DNA of 64,000 nt from Nocardioides cynanchi (lineage in GTDB: Bacteria; Actinomycetota; Actinomycetes; Propionibacteriales; Nocardioidaceae): assembly GCF_008761635.1 (NCBI RefSeq), contig NZ_CP044344.1, positions 2,170,001 through 2,234,000 of the forward strand, in the 5' to 3' direction. Below are positions 35,000 to 44,192 of this stretch, in pieces. The notes under the pieces were generated by a model. The model worked only from the letters and a program-made list of their open reading frames with translations. It made no database searches and had not been told where the DNA came from. Position 1 is the stretch's first letter. Each line of letters opens with the position of its first letter. Made by a program: the position numbers and the translations under genes.

Positions 35000-36271
35000 C
35001 TAGCGGTGCAGGCGGACCGGCACCGACTCGACGCCGTACACGATCGACTTGGCGTGGTAGGGCAGGTCCTCGGTGGGTACGGCGAGGGAGAGGTCGGGGA
35101 AGCGGCGGGCCAGGGCGGGATAGGCGGCCTTGAGCTCCATCCGCGCCAGCTCGGCGCCGACGCAGCGGTGGAAGCCGTACCCGAACGCCAGGTGCGAGGC
35201 GGTGGCCCGCGACGGGTCCAGCGCGTCGCCGGCCGGGTAGGCGCGCGGGTCGCGGTCGGTGGCCGGGAGGTGGACCAGGACGCACGATCCCTTCTTGATC
35301 CGGTGCCCGGCCACGGTGACGTCGGCCTTGGCGAAGCGCGGGAACGCGACCTGCACCACCGAGAGGTGTCGCAGGAGGTCCTCCACGACCGGGGTGACCG
35401 TGACCGGGTCGGTGACCAGGCCGGCGTACAGGTCGGGGTTGTTCAGCAGCACGACCGTGCCGAGGGCGAGCATCGACGCCGAGGTCTCGAGCCCGCCGGT
35501 GAACGCGCCGTCCGCGAGCCCACCGAGGTCGAAGTCGTCGATCTCGTCGCCGTGCTCACGGATGATCTGGCCGATCAGGCCGGGCCCGGGCTCGGTGCGC
35601 TGGCGGGCGCACTCGGCGAACAGGAACTCGCGGGACGCCCCGACTGCACCCATCACCGCCTGGCCGCCGTGGGTGACGTCGAACCGGGCCGAGCCGAGCT
35701 TGCGGACGATCTCGCGGTCCTCGTCGCGCAGGCCGAGGAGCTCGCAGATCACCAGGAACGGGATCGGGAAGGCGAAGGTCTGCACCAGGTCGGCGATGCC
35801 GTCGTTCGCGGCTGCGACCCGCTCGGTCTCGTCGAGCTGGGTCTCGATGATCCGGTCGATCGCCGGCTTCAGCCGGGCCAGCCGGCGCATCGTGAACTCC
35901 GGCGTGAGCAGCTTGCGGAGCCGGGTGTGCTCCGGCGGGTCGGTGAACCCCAGCCCACCGATGTCACCGCCGGCGGCGCCGGACTTGCCGTAGTAGGGCC
36001 GGATGTCGGTGGAGTACGACGTGAGGTCGCCGAGCACGGTGCGCGCCTCGGCATCGCCGGTGACCAGCCAGATGTCCATCCCCAGGAAGGTGATCAGGCG
36101 GGCGACGGGGTCCTTGTCGCGCATCTCGCCCACGCGCGGCACGGGGTCGGCGACGACCCGGTCGAGCGGCCAGGTCAGCCGGTCGGGGACCTTGTCGAGC
36201 TGGGTGAGGTCGATGCCGCCGGCGCGTGACAGCAGGCTGCGGCGCACCACTCCCTTGACAGCTTCCAGCAT
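35000..36271 (-). CDS. Cytochrome P450
   Basis: A 423-residue soluble P450. The heme-binding loop is FGYGFHRCVGAELA with Cys370, and the I-helix has GGLETS. The K-helix EDLLR puts Asp298 where the near-invariant Glu of ExxR normally stands (298-DLLR-301). The PERF-like region contains FPRF. No ferredoxin or reductase gene is adjacent. ATG 36271 begins MLEAVKGVVRR, with GTG 6 nt earlier as an alternative. It is divergent from the CBS-domain gene. The substrate is not predictable; typical actinobacterial P450s hydroxylate steroids or secondary metabolites. Confidence 0.93.
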   Translation of the reverse strand: MLEAVKGVVRRSLLSRAGGIDLTQLDKVPDRLTWPLDRVVADPVPRVGEMRDKDPVARLITFLGMDIWLVTGDAEARTVLGDLTSYSTDIRPYYGKSGAAGGDIGGLGFTDPPEHTRLRKLLTPEFTMRRLARLKPAIDRIIETQLDETERVAAANDGIADLVQTFAFPIPFLVICELLGLRDEDREIVRKLGSARFDVTHGGQAVMGAVGASREFLFAECARQRTEPGPGLIGQIIREHGDEIDDFDLGGLADGAFTGGLETSASMLALGTVVLLNNPDLYAGLVTDPVTVTPVVEDLLRHLSVVQVAFPRFAKADVTVAGHRIKKGSCVLVHLPATDRDPRAYPAGDALDPSRATASHLAFGYGFHRCVGAELARMELKAAYPALARRFPDLSLAVPTEDLPYHAKSIVYGVESVPVRLHR

Positions 36272-36466
36272 CGGCACGGGCCCCAGGGTACGGGTCTCAC
36301 CCGTGAATCTGCTGAGCGGCACGGCTCTGGACGCCGCGCCGCCTCGTCCGGCGCCGGGCCTGCCCCCTTCCGCCCCGCTGGAGCGGGACCTCCGTCCCTG
36401 TTGCCGCCGCGTCCGGGCGCACATCGTGGAGTCGACGAGCGAGCCGAACCCGAGGATGTGAGACCC

Positions 36467-36871
36467 GTGCTGGTACGTGAGGTGATGACCTCCCCTGCCG
36501 TGACCGTGACCGCCGAGGCGTCGTTGCGCGAGGCGATCGGCCTCCTCGACCGGCACACGATCACCGCCCTCCCGGTCGTGGACGAGGCCGGGCGACCCCT
36601 GGGCGTGGTCAGCGAGGCCGACCTGCTGCGCGAGGCCCTCGGCCGTGGGGCCCACGAGACCGTCGGCGAGGTGATGACCTCCCCGGTACGGACCGTGTCC
36701 GCGGACAGCACCCTCACGGACGCGTTCGCCGTGATGGACGGCACCGTCGTGAAGAGCCTGCCGGTGACCCTGCACGGCCGGGTCGTCGGCGTCGTCAGCC
36801 GGCGCGACCTGGTCGCGGCGCTGGCCCGCGGCGACCTGGACCCGACCCGGACGAGCTGGTCTGCGAGCTGA
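36467..36871 (+). CDS. Twin-CBS-domain protein
   Basis: A 134-residue protein made of one CBS pair: CBS1 VREVMTSPAVTVTAEASLREA with ITALPVVDEAGRPLGVVSEAD, CBS2 VGEVMTSPVRTVSADSTL with KSLPVTLHGRVVGVVSRRD. CBS pairs bind adenosyl ligands such as AMP, ATP or SAM and sense energy state. GTG 36467 is the first start inside the conserved region; an upstream start at 36401 would add unrelated sequence. It is the last backbone gene before the island, and its transcription would run into the left att repeat. Confidence 0.88.
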   Translation: MLVREVMTSPAVTVTAEASLREAIGLLDRHTITALPVVDEAGRPLGVVSEADLLREALGRGAHETVGEVMTSPVRTVSADSTLTDAFAVMDGTVVKSLPVTLHGRVVGVVSRRDLVAALARGDLDPTRTSWSAS

Positions 36872-36895
36872 GGGCTCCCCCCGGGACGGGCGGAG

Positions 36896-36913
36896 CGGCT
36901 ACTCCCACTCGAT
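36896..36913. other. Left att-like direct repeat
   Basis: CGGCTACTCCCACTCGAT here is identical to 49330-49347, which is the 3' end of guaA (ATCGAGTGGGAG then TAG on the minus strand). Flanking bases differ, as expected for a recombination core. Confidence 0.7.
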
Positions 36914-37056
36914 CGACACTAGCGCGAATCCTCTTGAGTGCTGACGTCCGCTTCCTCGCCTACGCTGTACGCATTCCCGCCAAGGAACAACTCCACACGG
37001 AAGGTTCGTTCCTCGCGGACGCCTGTTGGCCGATTCCCGGTATCGCCAGCGGCCGT

Positions 37057-37062
37057 TAGGGT
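37057..37062 (+). promoter_or_regulatory. -10 box of a leaderless promoter in the island
   Basis: TAGGGT, then CCCGCC (6 nt), then ATG 37069. It lies 143 bp inside the left att repeat and belongs to the island. Confidence 0.45.
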
Positions 37063-37068
37063 CCCGCC

Positions 37069-39852
37069 ATGGGCGTGCACGGGAGGGAACCGGAGCAAGC
37101 TGCCATCGCTGACCTGCTGACGCAGGCACGGTCAGGGCTCGGCGGAAGCCTCGTCCTGACTGCCGAGGCAGGTGCCGGGAAGACCTCGCTCCTGGCGGAG
37201 GCCGCCGCCAGTGCGCGTGCTGCAGGCGACATGACGGTCGTGACCACGTCCGGCATCGAGTCCGAGGCGCCCTTGGCGTTCGCCGCCGTCGAGCGGCTCC
37301 TCGCGCCCCTGTCCGGGTCTCTGGACCGGATTCCCGCGCCGCAGGCTCAGGCGCTGCGGGTCGTGTTCGGGATGGAAGCCGGCGAGGCCGGCGACCGGTT
37401 CCTGATCTTCCTCGGGGTCCTGTCGCTGCTCGCGGACGCAGGGGAGCAACAGCCGGTTCTCGTGGTGGTCGACGACGCCCAATGGCTCGATGACGCATCC
37501 GCCGCGGCGCTGCAGTTCGTGGCCCGCCGCATCGCGATGGAGCCGGTCGCGCTGCTGTGGGCGGCGCGTGAGAATGCGGCACGCCCGTTCGACACCAGCG
37601 ATCTCCCGACCCTCCGGCTGGCCGGACTGGGCCTGGCGGGGGCGACCGCCATCTTGGCGGAACAGACGGGCGGCGAGGTGTCCCCGGAGGTCGCGGCACT
37701 GCTGGTGGCGAACACGGGCGGCAACCCGCTGGCGTTGTGTGAGCTGCCCAGCGTCCTGACGCCCGGTCAGGTGGCCGGGACCGAGCCGTTGCCGCCGCGG
37801 TTGCCGGTGACCGAACGCATCGAGCGCGTGTTCCTCGACCGGGCCCGACGCCTCTCCGCGGACGCCCAAAGCCTGCTGCTGGTCGCCTCCGTCGACGACT
37901 CCACCCGCCTGGCCACGGTCCTGAAGGCTGCCGAGAGGCTCGGGGCCGACACCGGTTCGCTGGGCGAGCTCGAGACCTCGGGCCTGGTCGCCGTGGACGG
38001 TGGCCGGCTGAGGTTGCGTCACCCATTGGTGCGGTCGGCGATGTACGAGGCCGCCGCGAGCGGCGACCGTCGCCGCGTCCACGCCGCCCTGGCCGGGGCG
38101 CTGGACCGTGAGGAGGACGCCGACCGGCGAGCCTGGCACCTGTCGTCCTCGGTGGTCGAGCCCGACGAGTCGGTGGTGGCCGAGCTCGTGACGGCCGCGG
38201 AACGAGCCGGTCGTCGGGGCGGCCACGAAGCGGCCTCGGCCGCCTGGGAGCGAGCCGCCGAGCTTGCCCCCGACCCGGACGCACGGGCCCGTCACCTGTT
38301 CGCGGCGTCGATGTCCGCGTGGGCGTCCGCACACCCCGATCGCGCCCGGGACCTCGTCGAGAAGGCCATCACCGAGGCCCGCGACCCGCTCCTGCTCGCA
38401 GACGCGCGGCGTGTGCGTGGCCGCATCGAGTGGAACACCGGGTCGGTGAAGCTGGCCAACCGGATGCTGCTCGAGGCCGCGGTCGACGTCGCCGAGCACG
38501 ACGCGGCGCGAGCCCGCGAGATGGCTGCCGAAGCAGTCTCGATCGCCCCGTGGGGAGGCGCGTCCGGGTCGACCATCGACGGCACGACCGTGGTCCCGCC
38601 GCCGCCCGCGGATGCACCGGCCCGGGCACGGACCTACGACCAGCTGATGCGCGGCTGCGCCCACGTCGCGGCCGGCGACTACGCGGCAGCCGCCGCACCG
38701 TTCCGCAACGCCTTCGCCATCCACGAAGAGCTCACCGAGGACTTCGAGCTCCTCCCCAACCTGAGCATCTGCGCGTTCCACCTCGGCGACTACCAACGCT
38801 CCCAGGGCTACATGCAGCGCGTGCTGACCCGCGCCCGCAACGACGGCGCCGCGGTGATGATGTTGTACACGTTGACCCGGCTGGCCATGATCGACCTGGC
38901 CGGCGGCCGGTGGACCGACGCCATCGGCGACTGCACCGAGGCCGTGTCCCTCGGTGAAGTCACCGGCCACCACGTCCTGGCCGACACCCCCGCCGCCATC
39001 CTGATGCTGCTCGCAGCCCACCGCGGCGAGACCGAGACGTTCGCCGAGCTCGTCCCTCGCCTCGACGTCGCCACATCGCTGGGCGCATCCGGCGTACTCG
39101 ATGTGGTGCTGCGCGACGTCGTCCACTGGGCCCACGGCGTCCACCTGTCCCTCACCGACGCCAGCCGATCTGCCTCGGCGTTCCACCGGTTCGCCCAGAT
39201 GTCTCACGACGTGCAGAAGCGGGTGGCCGGCATCGACCGCATCGAGGCCGCAGTCCGCGCCGACCAGACCGAGGCCGCCCGCCTGTGGACCGAGGACTTC
39301 GCCGGGTTCGCGGCCGCGACTGGGCTGCCGTGGCCGGCGGCGGTCGCCGAGCACGGGCTCGCCCTCCTGTCGGCGTCGGAGGAGCCCGAGGCTGCGGACG
39401 CCCACTTCATCCGGGCTCTGGAGCTGCACGAGGAGGACGCGAACGCTGGTGGATCGGGCTGGCCGGGGCGGCAGTTCAACCGGGCCCGGACCCGCCTGGC
39501 GTACGGGGAGTTCCTGCGTCGCTCCAGGCGCCGGGTCGATGCGCGCACACATCTGCGGGCCGCCCTGGACACGTTCGAGGAGCTCAAGGCGAGGCCGTGG
39601 GCCGAACGCGCGGCTACCGAGCTACGGGCCTCGGGTGAGACGGTCCGGCGCCGCGACGACGCGGCCGGTGAGGTCGTGTTGACCCCGCAGGAGCGTCAGG
39701 TCGCCCAGCTGGTGAAGCAGGGCATGTCGAACAAGGAAGTCGCCGCACAGCTGTTCGTCAGCCCTCGGACGGTGGACTTCCATCTGCGCAACGTGTTCAC
39801 CAAGACCGGGGTCAGCTCTCGGGGCGAGCTCATCGGCCTCGAACTGGCGTAG
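37069..39852 (+). CDS. Large ATP-binding LuxR-type (LAL/STAND) regulator
   Basis: A 927-residue regulator. The N-terminal P-loop EAGAGKT (residues 33-39) is followed by a STAND ATPase core (VVVDDAQWLDDA as Walker B), a helical repeat region (about 370-840), and a LuxR HTH at the C-terminus (LTPQERQVAQLVKQGMSNKEV, then RTVDFHLRNVFTKTGV). LAL proteins are transcriptional activators of pathway genes and bind maltotriose-like or unknown ligands. It is the first island gene and is convergent with the hydrolase/MFS operon. It is the best candidate for the island regulator. Confidence 0.92.
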   Translation: MGVHGREPEQAAIADLLTQARSGLGGSLVLTAEAGAGKTSLLAEAAASARAAGDMTVVTTSGIESEAPLAFAAVERLLAPLSGSLDRIPAPQAQALRVVFGMEAGEAGDRFLIFLGVLSLLADAGEQQPVLVVVDDAQWLDDASAAALQFVARRIAMEPVALLWAARENAARPFDTSDLPTLRLAGLGLAGATAILAEQTGGEVSPEVAALLVANTGGNPLALCELPSVLTPGQVAGTEPLPPRLPVTERIERVFLDRARRLSADAQSLLLVASVDDSTRLATVLKAAERLGADTGSLGELETSGLVAVDGGRLRLRHPLVRSAMYEAAASGDRRRVHAALAGALDREEDADRRAWHLSSSVVEPDESVVAELVTAAERAGRRGGHEAASAAWERAAELAPDPDARARHLFAASMSAWASAHPDRARDLVEKAITEARDPLLLADARRVRGRIEWNTGSVKLANRMLLEAAVDVAEHDAARAREMAAEAVSIAPWGGASGSTIDGTTVVPPPPADAPARARTYDQLMRGCAHVAAGDYAAAAAPFRNAFAIHEELTEDFELLPNLSICAFHLGDYQRSQGYMQRVLTRARNDGAAVMMLYTLTRLAMIDLAGGRWTDAIGDCTEAVSLGEVTGHHVLADTPAAILMLLAAHRGETETFAELVPRLDVATSLGASGVLDVVLRDVVHWAHGVHLSLTDASRSASAFHRFAQMSHDVQKRVAGIDRIEAAVRADQTEAARLWTEDFAGFAAATGLPWPAAVAEHGLALLSASEEPEAADAHFIRALELHEEDANAGGSGWPGRQFNRARTRLAYGEFLRRSRRRVDARTHLRAALDTFEELKARPWAERAATELRASGETVRRRDDAAGEVVLTPQERQVAQLVKQGMSNKEVAAQLFVSPRTVDFHLRNVFTKTGVSSRGELIGLELA

Positions 39853-39921
39853 GCGCCCCGGCTGCGTTCCTCCAAGGGCTGCGCGCTGGATGGTGAACCG
39901 TCGGTGCACTGCCGAACCCCA

Positions 39922-39951
39922 GCCCGCCCCGGCAGGTGGTGGCAGGCGGGC
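39922..39951. terminator. Hairpin between convergent island genes
   Basis: GCCCGCC and GGCGGGC form a perfect 7-bp stem; the loop can pair further. It lies between the stops of the LAL regulator and the hydrolase and may act in both directions. Confidence 0.5.
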
Positions 39952-39973
39952 CGGCTCCCCAGTCCTGGCTAGG

Positions 39974-40855
39974 TCAGGCTTCGGTGTGGTCGGAGATCGC
40001 GTCGACGAGGCGTGGCCACAGGGGTCGTGGCCGGTCGTGCCCCATGTCCTCGAGCAGAAGGAGCTGGGCGTCGGGTACCAGCTCGGCAGTTCTGCGGCCT
40101 CCGGACGGGTCGATCAAGGTGTCGTCGAGGCCGTGGATGACGAGGGTCGGCAGGTCGAGGGTCCGGAGCGCGTCGGCCCGGGAGCCGTCGAGGATCATGG
40201 CGGCCAGCTGCCGCGGCACGCCGGGCGGGTAGTACGCCCGGTCGTAGCTGGCTGCCGCGAGGGACCGCAGTGTTGCCGGGTCGCGGTACCGGCGTGAGGC
40301 CCAGACGAGGTCACGCTCGGCTGCGGCGATGTACCCGTCCCGATCGGCCGGCCGCGGGGTGAACAGGACCTGTTGGGCCTCGGGGGTGGACTGGCCGTAG
40401 TCCGGTTCGCCGGTCGTGGACATGATCGACGTCAGCGACAGCACCCGGTCGGGGAACTCGATCGCCATCTTTTGCGCGATCATGCCGCCCATGGAGGATC
40501 CCACCACGTGGGCGCGTTCGATGCCGAGGCCGTCGAGCAGGCTGACGCCGTCGGCTGCCATGTCCACCAGCGAGTAGGGAGCCATCGCCCGCGCTCGGTC
40601 GATGTCACCGGAGGTGACCGCGCCGATGAACTCACCGAGGGCCACGGGATGGTCATGGAACCTGGTCGACAGGCCACAGTCGCGGTTGTCGTACCGGATC
40701 ACATACCGGCCCCGGTCAGCGAGCAGTCGACAGAAGTCGGCGTCCCAGCCCAGTTGCTGGGCACCGAAACCCATCACCAGCAGGATCGCCGTGTCGCTGG
40801 CGTCACCGAACGCCTCGTACTCGATCACGATGCCGGTGTCGGTCTCGACGTGCAT
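39974..40855 (-). CDS. Alpha/beta hydrolase (island)
   Basis: A 293-residue alpha/beta hydrolase. The nucleophile elbow is VVGSSMGGMIAQ (Ser near residue 120), the acid is in VIHGLDDTLID and the His in EDMGHDRP. The N-terminal oxyanion loop VMGFGAQQLGW fits epoxide hydrolase/esterase relatives. ATG 40855 overlaps the stop of a 33-residue ORF, which in turn overlaps the MFS gene stop, so translation is coupled. It may hydrolyse an ester or lactone exported or produced by the island. Confidence 0.87.
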   Translation of the reverse strand: MHVETDTGIVIEYEAFGDASDTAILLVMGFGAQQLGWDADFCRLLADRGRYVIRYDNRDCGLSTRFHDHPVALGEFIGAVTSGDIDRARAMAPYSLVDMAADGVSLLDGLGIERAHVVGSSMGGMIAQKMAIEFPDRVLSLTSIMSTTGEPDYGQSTPEAQQVLFTPRPADRDGYIAAAERDLVWASRRYRDPATLRSLAAASYDRAYYPPGVPRQLAAMILDGSRADALRTLDLPTLVIHGLDDTLIDPSGGRRTAELVPDAQLLLLEDMGHDRPRPLWPRLVDAISDHTEA

Positions 40856-40956
40856 CACTTCCCCTTTCCGGGAGTTTGAGGTTGACGCGACACCGCGTCA
40901 ACCGGGCCGTCCTCAACGCATCGCCCTCGGTCTTGGGTGAGCGTCTTCATGGTCAT
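40855..40956 (-). CDS. 33-residue ORF between MFS and hydrolase genes
   Basis: A tiny ORF beginning MTMKTLTQDRGR. Its ATG overlaps the MFS stop (ATGA) and its stop overlaps the hydrolase ATG (TGATG). The first residues match the start of the island MDR oxidoreductase (MKALTQDRYG), which suggests a decayed or rearranged copy of that gene start. The rest (ending PQTPGKGK) has no recognisable fold. The double overlap could keep ribosomes passing between the MFS and hydrolase genes. It may be a translated coupling peptide or a remnant. Confidence 0.4.
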   Translation of the reverse strand: MTMKTLTQDRGRCVEDGPVDAVSRQPQTPGKGK

Positions 40957-42446
40957 GCTCCGGTGGTGTTCGAGGTCTCGGCGGGCACGGACGTCCGTCG
41001 CCGTATGACCAGAGTGCACCCGAGGGCGGCGGTGGCGAGTGAGACGAGGGCTGCGGCAGTGAACGCGGCGGTGAACCCGGACGGCCCGAGCGCGCCGGAA
41101 GCGGTGCCGGCGACGGCGATGCCGATGGCGGTGAACACCGAGGTGCCGAGCGCCGAGCCGACCTGAGTGGCCGACCCGGCCAGGCCGGAGGCGAGTCCGG
41201 TGTGGGTGTCGGGCACGGCGCCTGCGATGACCACGGTGGTCGGGGTGAAGCTGAACGCAACCTCGGTGGCGACCAGAAGTAGTCCGGGGAGGACGGCGAT
41301 GGTGTAGCCGACGCCGCTGGGTGCGTAGGCGAGCCACAGGTGGCCGGCGGCGAGGACGACCATCCCGGTGACCAGCGTGAGCTTCGGTCCGAGGGCGCGC
41401 AGCACCCTGGGCAGGAGGGTCAGGGAGACGACGAACCCGGTGACCGAGGTGGGGACCATGGCGAGACCGGCGTGCTGGGGGTCGAACCCGAGAGCCTGCT
41501 GCAGGTACAAGGCGACCAGCACGAACGTGGATGCTCGGGCCGAGCCGCCGAGGACGGCGAGCCCGACGCCGGTGCTGACGACGCGGTCTGCGAAGAGGCC
41601 GAGCGGCACCAGCGGTTCTGCGGCCCGGCGCTCGATGGCGATGAACGCACCGACGAGGACGGCAGCCATGGCCAGGCTGGCGACCGTCGAGCTGGTGAGG
41701 CCGTTCTCAGCGAGGCCGAGGGCGCCGTGGACGAGTGCGACGACGGTGCCGGTGATGGTGACGGCGCCGAGGACGTCGAACCGGTGCCGGGCCCCGGGGC
41801 TTGCGTCCTCGAGCACACGCCGCGCGAGGACGACGCCGGTCATCGACACCGGGACGGTCACCAGGAAGACCGACTGCCAGCCGAATGCACCGGTCAGGAG
41901 CCCGCCGAGGAACACGCCGGTGGCGCCGCCGACGGCGGACGCGGCTCCCCACATGCTCATCGCGCGGGCACGTGCAGGTCCGGGGGAGGTGAGGAGCAGC
42001 AGCGACATGGCGGCGGGGCTGAGGGCGGCGGCGCCGGCGCCCTGGACGACACGCCCGCCCAGCAGCATCCACTGGTTCGAGGCAGCTGCGGCCAGGAGGG
42101 TGCCGAGCGTGAAAAGGGCGGAACCGCCGATGAACATGCGGCGACGGCCGAACAGGTCTGCCATGCGGCCCGACAGCACCAGCAGACCCCCGAACGCGAG
42201 GACGTAGGCATTGACGACCCAGGCGACGCCCGCTGGGCCGAGCGCGAGGTCGGACTGGATGGACGGCAGGGCGACATTCACGATCGAGGTGTCGAGCATG
42301 ACCATGAACTGCGCGGAGACGAGCAGCCCCAAGGCGACGGTGCGGCGACGACGCTGACGCTCGGCGGGGGCCGTTCCCGCGAGCGTGTTCGCGGCGGTGG
42401 GGGTCGCCGTGCTGGTGGAGGTGCGGGGTGCCGCGGTGGTGGTCAT
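40953..42446 (-). CDS. DHA2-type MFS transporter, 14-TMS family
   Basis: A 497-residue drug:H+ antiporter-like MFS. Motif A is GRMADLFGRRRMFIGG, motif C is near GATGVFLGGLLTG, and MLDTSIVNVALPSIQSDL matches the EmrB/QacA (DHA2) family opening. The N-terminal 35 residues are Thr/Ala-rich and unlike the family. ATG 42446 starts MTTTAAPRTSTS. It leads an apparent operon with the 33-residue ORF and hydrolase. The exported compound is unknown. Confidence 0.9.
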   Translation of the reverse strand: MTTTAAPRTSTSTATPTAANTLAGTAPAERQRRRRTVALGLLVSAQFMVMLDTSIVNVALPSIQSDLALGPAGVAWVVNAYVLAFGGLLVLSGRMADLFGRRRMFIGGSALFTLGTLLAAAASNQWMLLGGRVVQGAGAAALSPAAMSLLLLTSPGPARARAMSMWGAASAVGGATGVFLGGLLTGAFGWQSVFLVTVPVSMTGVVLARRVLEDASPGARHRFDVLGAVTITGTVVALVHGALGLAENGLTSSTVASLAMAAVLVGAFIAIERRAAEPLVPLGLFADRVVSTGVGLAVLGGSARASTFVLVALYLQQALGFDPQHAGLAMVPTSVTGFVVSLTLLPRVLRALGPKLTLVTGMVVLAAGHLWLAYAPSGVGYTIAVLPGLLLVATEVAFSFTPTTVVIAGAVPDTHTGLASGLAGSATQVGSALGTSVFTAIGIAVAGTASGALGPSGFTAAFTAAALVSLATAALGCTLVIRRRTSVPAETSNTTGA

Positions 42447-42584
42447 CGTGGGCCTGCCTGCTGTGGTCGATTGGCGGTGGTCGGTGTGGCTGGTGGGTCC
42501 ACCGTCTCGTCGCTGCGGGTGTGTTCGCGCCGGCGAGATTGCCGGGTTCACACCGACGGCTGGGTCCCTGGCGGTGCGGAGGAC

Positions 42585-42622
42585 GACGGGGCCGGGAGGG
42601 TGGTGGTCCCTCCCGGCCCGTC
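42585..42622 (-). terminator. Terminator of the His-rich MFS gene
   Basis: A 15-bp GC stem (GACGGGGCCGGGAGGG against CCCTCCCGGCCCGTC, with a one-base bulge) with a 7-nt loop lies just past the stop at 42639, before the next MFS gene. There is no T-tract. Confidence 0.65.
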
Positions 42623-42638
42623 GGCCTGTGGCGGCGGG

Positions 42639-44192
42639 TCAGTGCATGCCGTGACCGTGTCCGTGCCCACCGGCGCCGGCAGGCGCCTTCACGTTGGGGA
42701 CCGCGAAGGCGGCGAAGACGGACAGTGCGACCATGGCGACCGCGATGGCGGTGAAGACGGTCGGGTAGGCGTCGAGGAGCCCGGTGCGGGTGGTCAGGTC
42801 GCCGGCGATGGCGGTCAGGGACGCGACGCCGAGGGCGGCGCCGACCTCGTGGCCGGTCATCATGACCCCGGAGGCGAGCCCGGACTGCTCGTGCCGGATG
42901 CCGCTCATGGCGACGATGGAGATGGCCACGAACATGGGGCCGGTGCCGAGCCCGAGGACGATGAACCCGGGCAGGACGTCGGTCAAGTAGCTCGGGTTGG
43001 CGTCCACGCCGGCCAGGAGCCAGGCGCCGGTGGCGACAACGAGGAGTCCGACGACCATCAGGTGCTTGGGGCCGACGTGGCCGATGACGTGGGAGGCGAC
43101 CGCTGCACCGAGAGTGATGGATGCTGCCAGGGGCAGGAACTCCAGGCCGGCGATGACCGGGGAGGCTCCGAGGACCTGCTGGAGGAACAGGGAGCTGACG
43201 AAGATGGCGCCGACGATGCCGCCGGTGATGACGGCCATGACCGTCGAGGCCGACATCAGGGACCGAATCTTCCAGGTGGTCGGGGGCACGAGCGGCGCGG
43301 GGACGTGACTCTCGATGAGCCAGAACGCGGTGAGCAGCACCGTGGAGATGGCCGACCCGAGGATGGTCTGGGTCGAGGTCCAGCCATGCGTGCCGGCGCT
43401 CTCGATGGCGTAGACCATGGCGAGCACTCCGGTGACCAGGGTGATCGCGCCGGGGACGTCGAGGGACCGCGAGCCATCGTGGTTCCCGTTGTTGCGGTTG
43501 CGGGCGACGGTGCGCAGGGTCAGGACGGCGGCGACGATGCCGATGGGCACGTTGACGAAGAAGATGGACCGCCAGCCCAGGGTGGTGGTGAGGATGCCGC
43601 CGAGGAGCACGCCGGCGGCGATGCCCATGCTGCCGATGGTGCCCCAGATGGCCAGGGCGGTGGAGCGCTGTTTGCCGGTGTACGTGGTGACGATGATGGA
43701 GAGCGCGGCGGGGGTGAGCATGGCGGCGCCGGTGCCCTGGGCGGCCCGGGACAGGATCATGGTCGCGGCGGAGGACGCCGTCGCGGATACCAGGGACGCG
43801 ATCGTGAAGGTGCTGAGCCCGGTCAGGAACATGGTGCGGCGGTCGAACAGGTCGGAGAGCCGGCCGCCGAAGAGCAGCAGCCCGCCGGAGAGCAGCACGT
43901 AGGCGGAGACGACCCACTGGTAGTCGCCACTGGAGAACGACAGGGACCTCCCGATGGAGGGGAGGGCGACGTTCACGACGGAGACGTCGAGGACGACCAT
44001 GAACTGGGCCATCAGCATCAGGGCGAGGATGGTCCAGGGACGGTGGGTCTCAGCCTCCCCGGCGCCTTCGTGCGCACCGTGGTGAGCGCCGTGCGAGTGA
44101 GCTGCTGGCTGGCCGTGGTGACCGTGACCGTGGCTGGTGCGCTGGGTGGTGCCGGCGTCGGGGACCGGTGCCGGGGTGGTGTGGTGCGACAT
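42639..44192 (-). CDS. DHA2-type MFS transporter with His-rich tails
   Basis: A 517-residue MFS of the EmrB/QacA type (MVVLDVSVVNVALPSIGRSL, GRLSDLFDRRTMF as motif A, GVLLGGILTTTLGW). It differs from family norms by a 50-residue His-rich N-terminus (HGHGHHG, AAHSHGAHHGAHEG) and a C-terminal GGHGHGHGMH. Both tails should be cytoplasmic in a 14-TMS protein, and they could bind Zn, Ni, Co or Cu. Metal regulation or metal-complex export is an inference. AAGGAG lies 7 nt before ATG 44192. It is divergent from the FMO-like gene. Confidence 0.88.
   Translation of the reverse strand: MSHHTTPAPVPDAGTTQRTSHGHGHHGQPAAHSHGAHHGAHEGAGEAETHRPWTILALMLMAQFMVVLDVSVVNVALPSIGRSLSFSSGDYQWVVSAYVLLSGGLLLFGGRLSDLFDRRTMFLTGLSTFTIASLVSATASSAATMILSRAAQGTGAAMLTPAALSIIVTTYTGKQRSTALAIWGTIGSMGIAAGVLLGGILTTTLGWRSIFFVNVPIGIVAAVLTLRTVARNRNNGNHDGSRSLDVPGAITLVTGVLAMVYAIESAGTHGWTSTQTILGSAISTVLLTAFWLIESHVPAPLVPPTTWKIRSLMSASTVMAVITGGIVGAIFVSSLFLQQVLGASPVIAGLEFLPLAASITLGAAVASHVIGHVGPKHLMVVGLLVVATGAWLLAGVDANPSYLTDVLPGFIVLGLGTGPMFVAISIVAMSGIRHEQSGLASGVMMTGHEVGAALGVASLTAIAGDLTTRTGLLDAYPTVFTAIAVAMVALSVFAAFAVPNVKAPAGAGGHGHGHGMH

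Noticed and set aside
35000..36775. A longer 591-residue P450 reading frame
   Set aside because: The first 168 residues are antisense to the CBS gene and unlike P450s; conserved sequence starts at 36271.
36899..38332. Minus-strand 477-residue frame over the LAL gene
   Set aside because: Composition is Arg/Pro-rich with no domain; codon pattern follows the LAL gene on the other strand.
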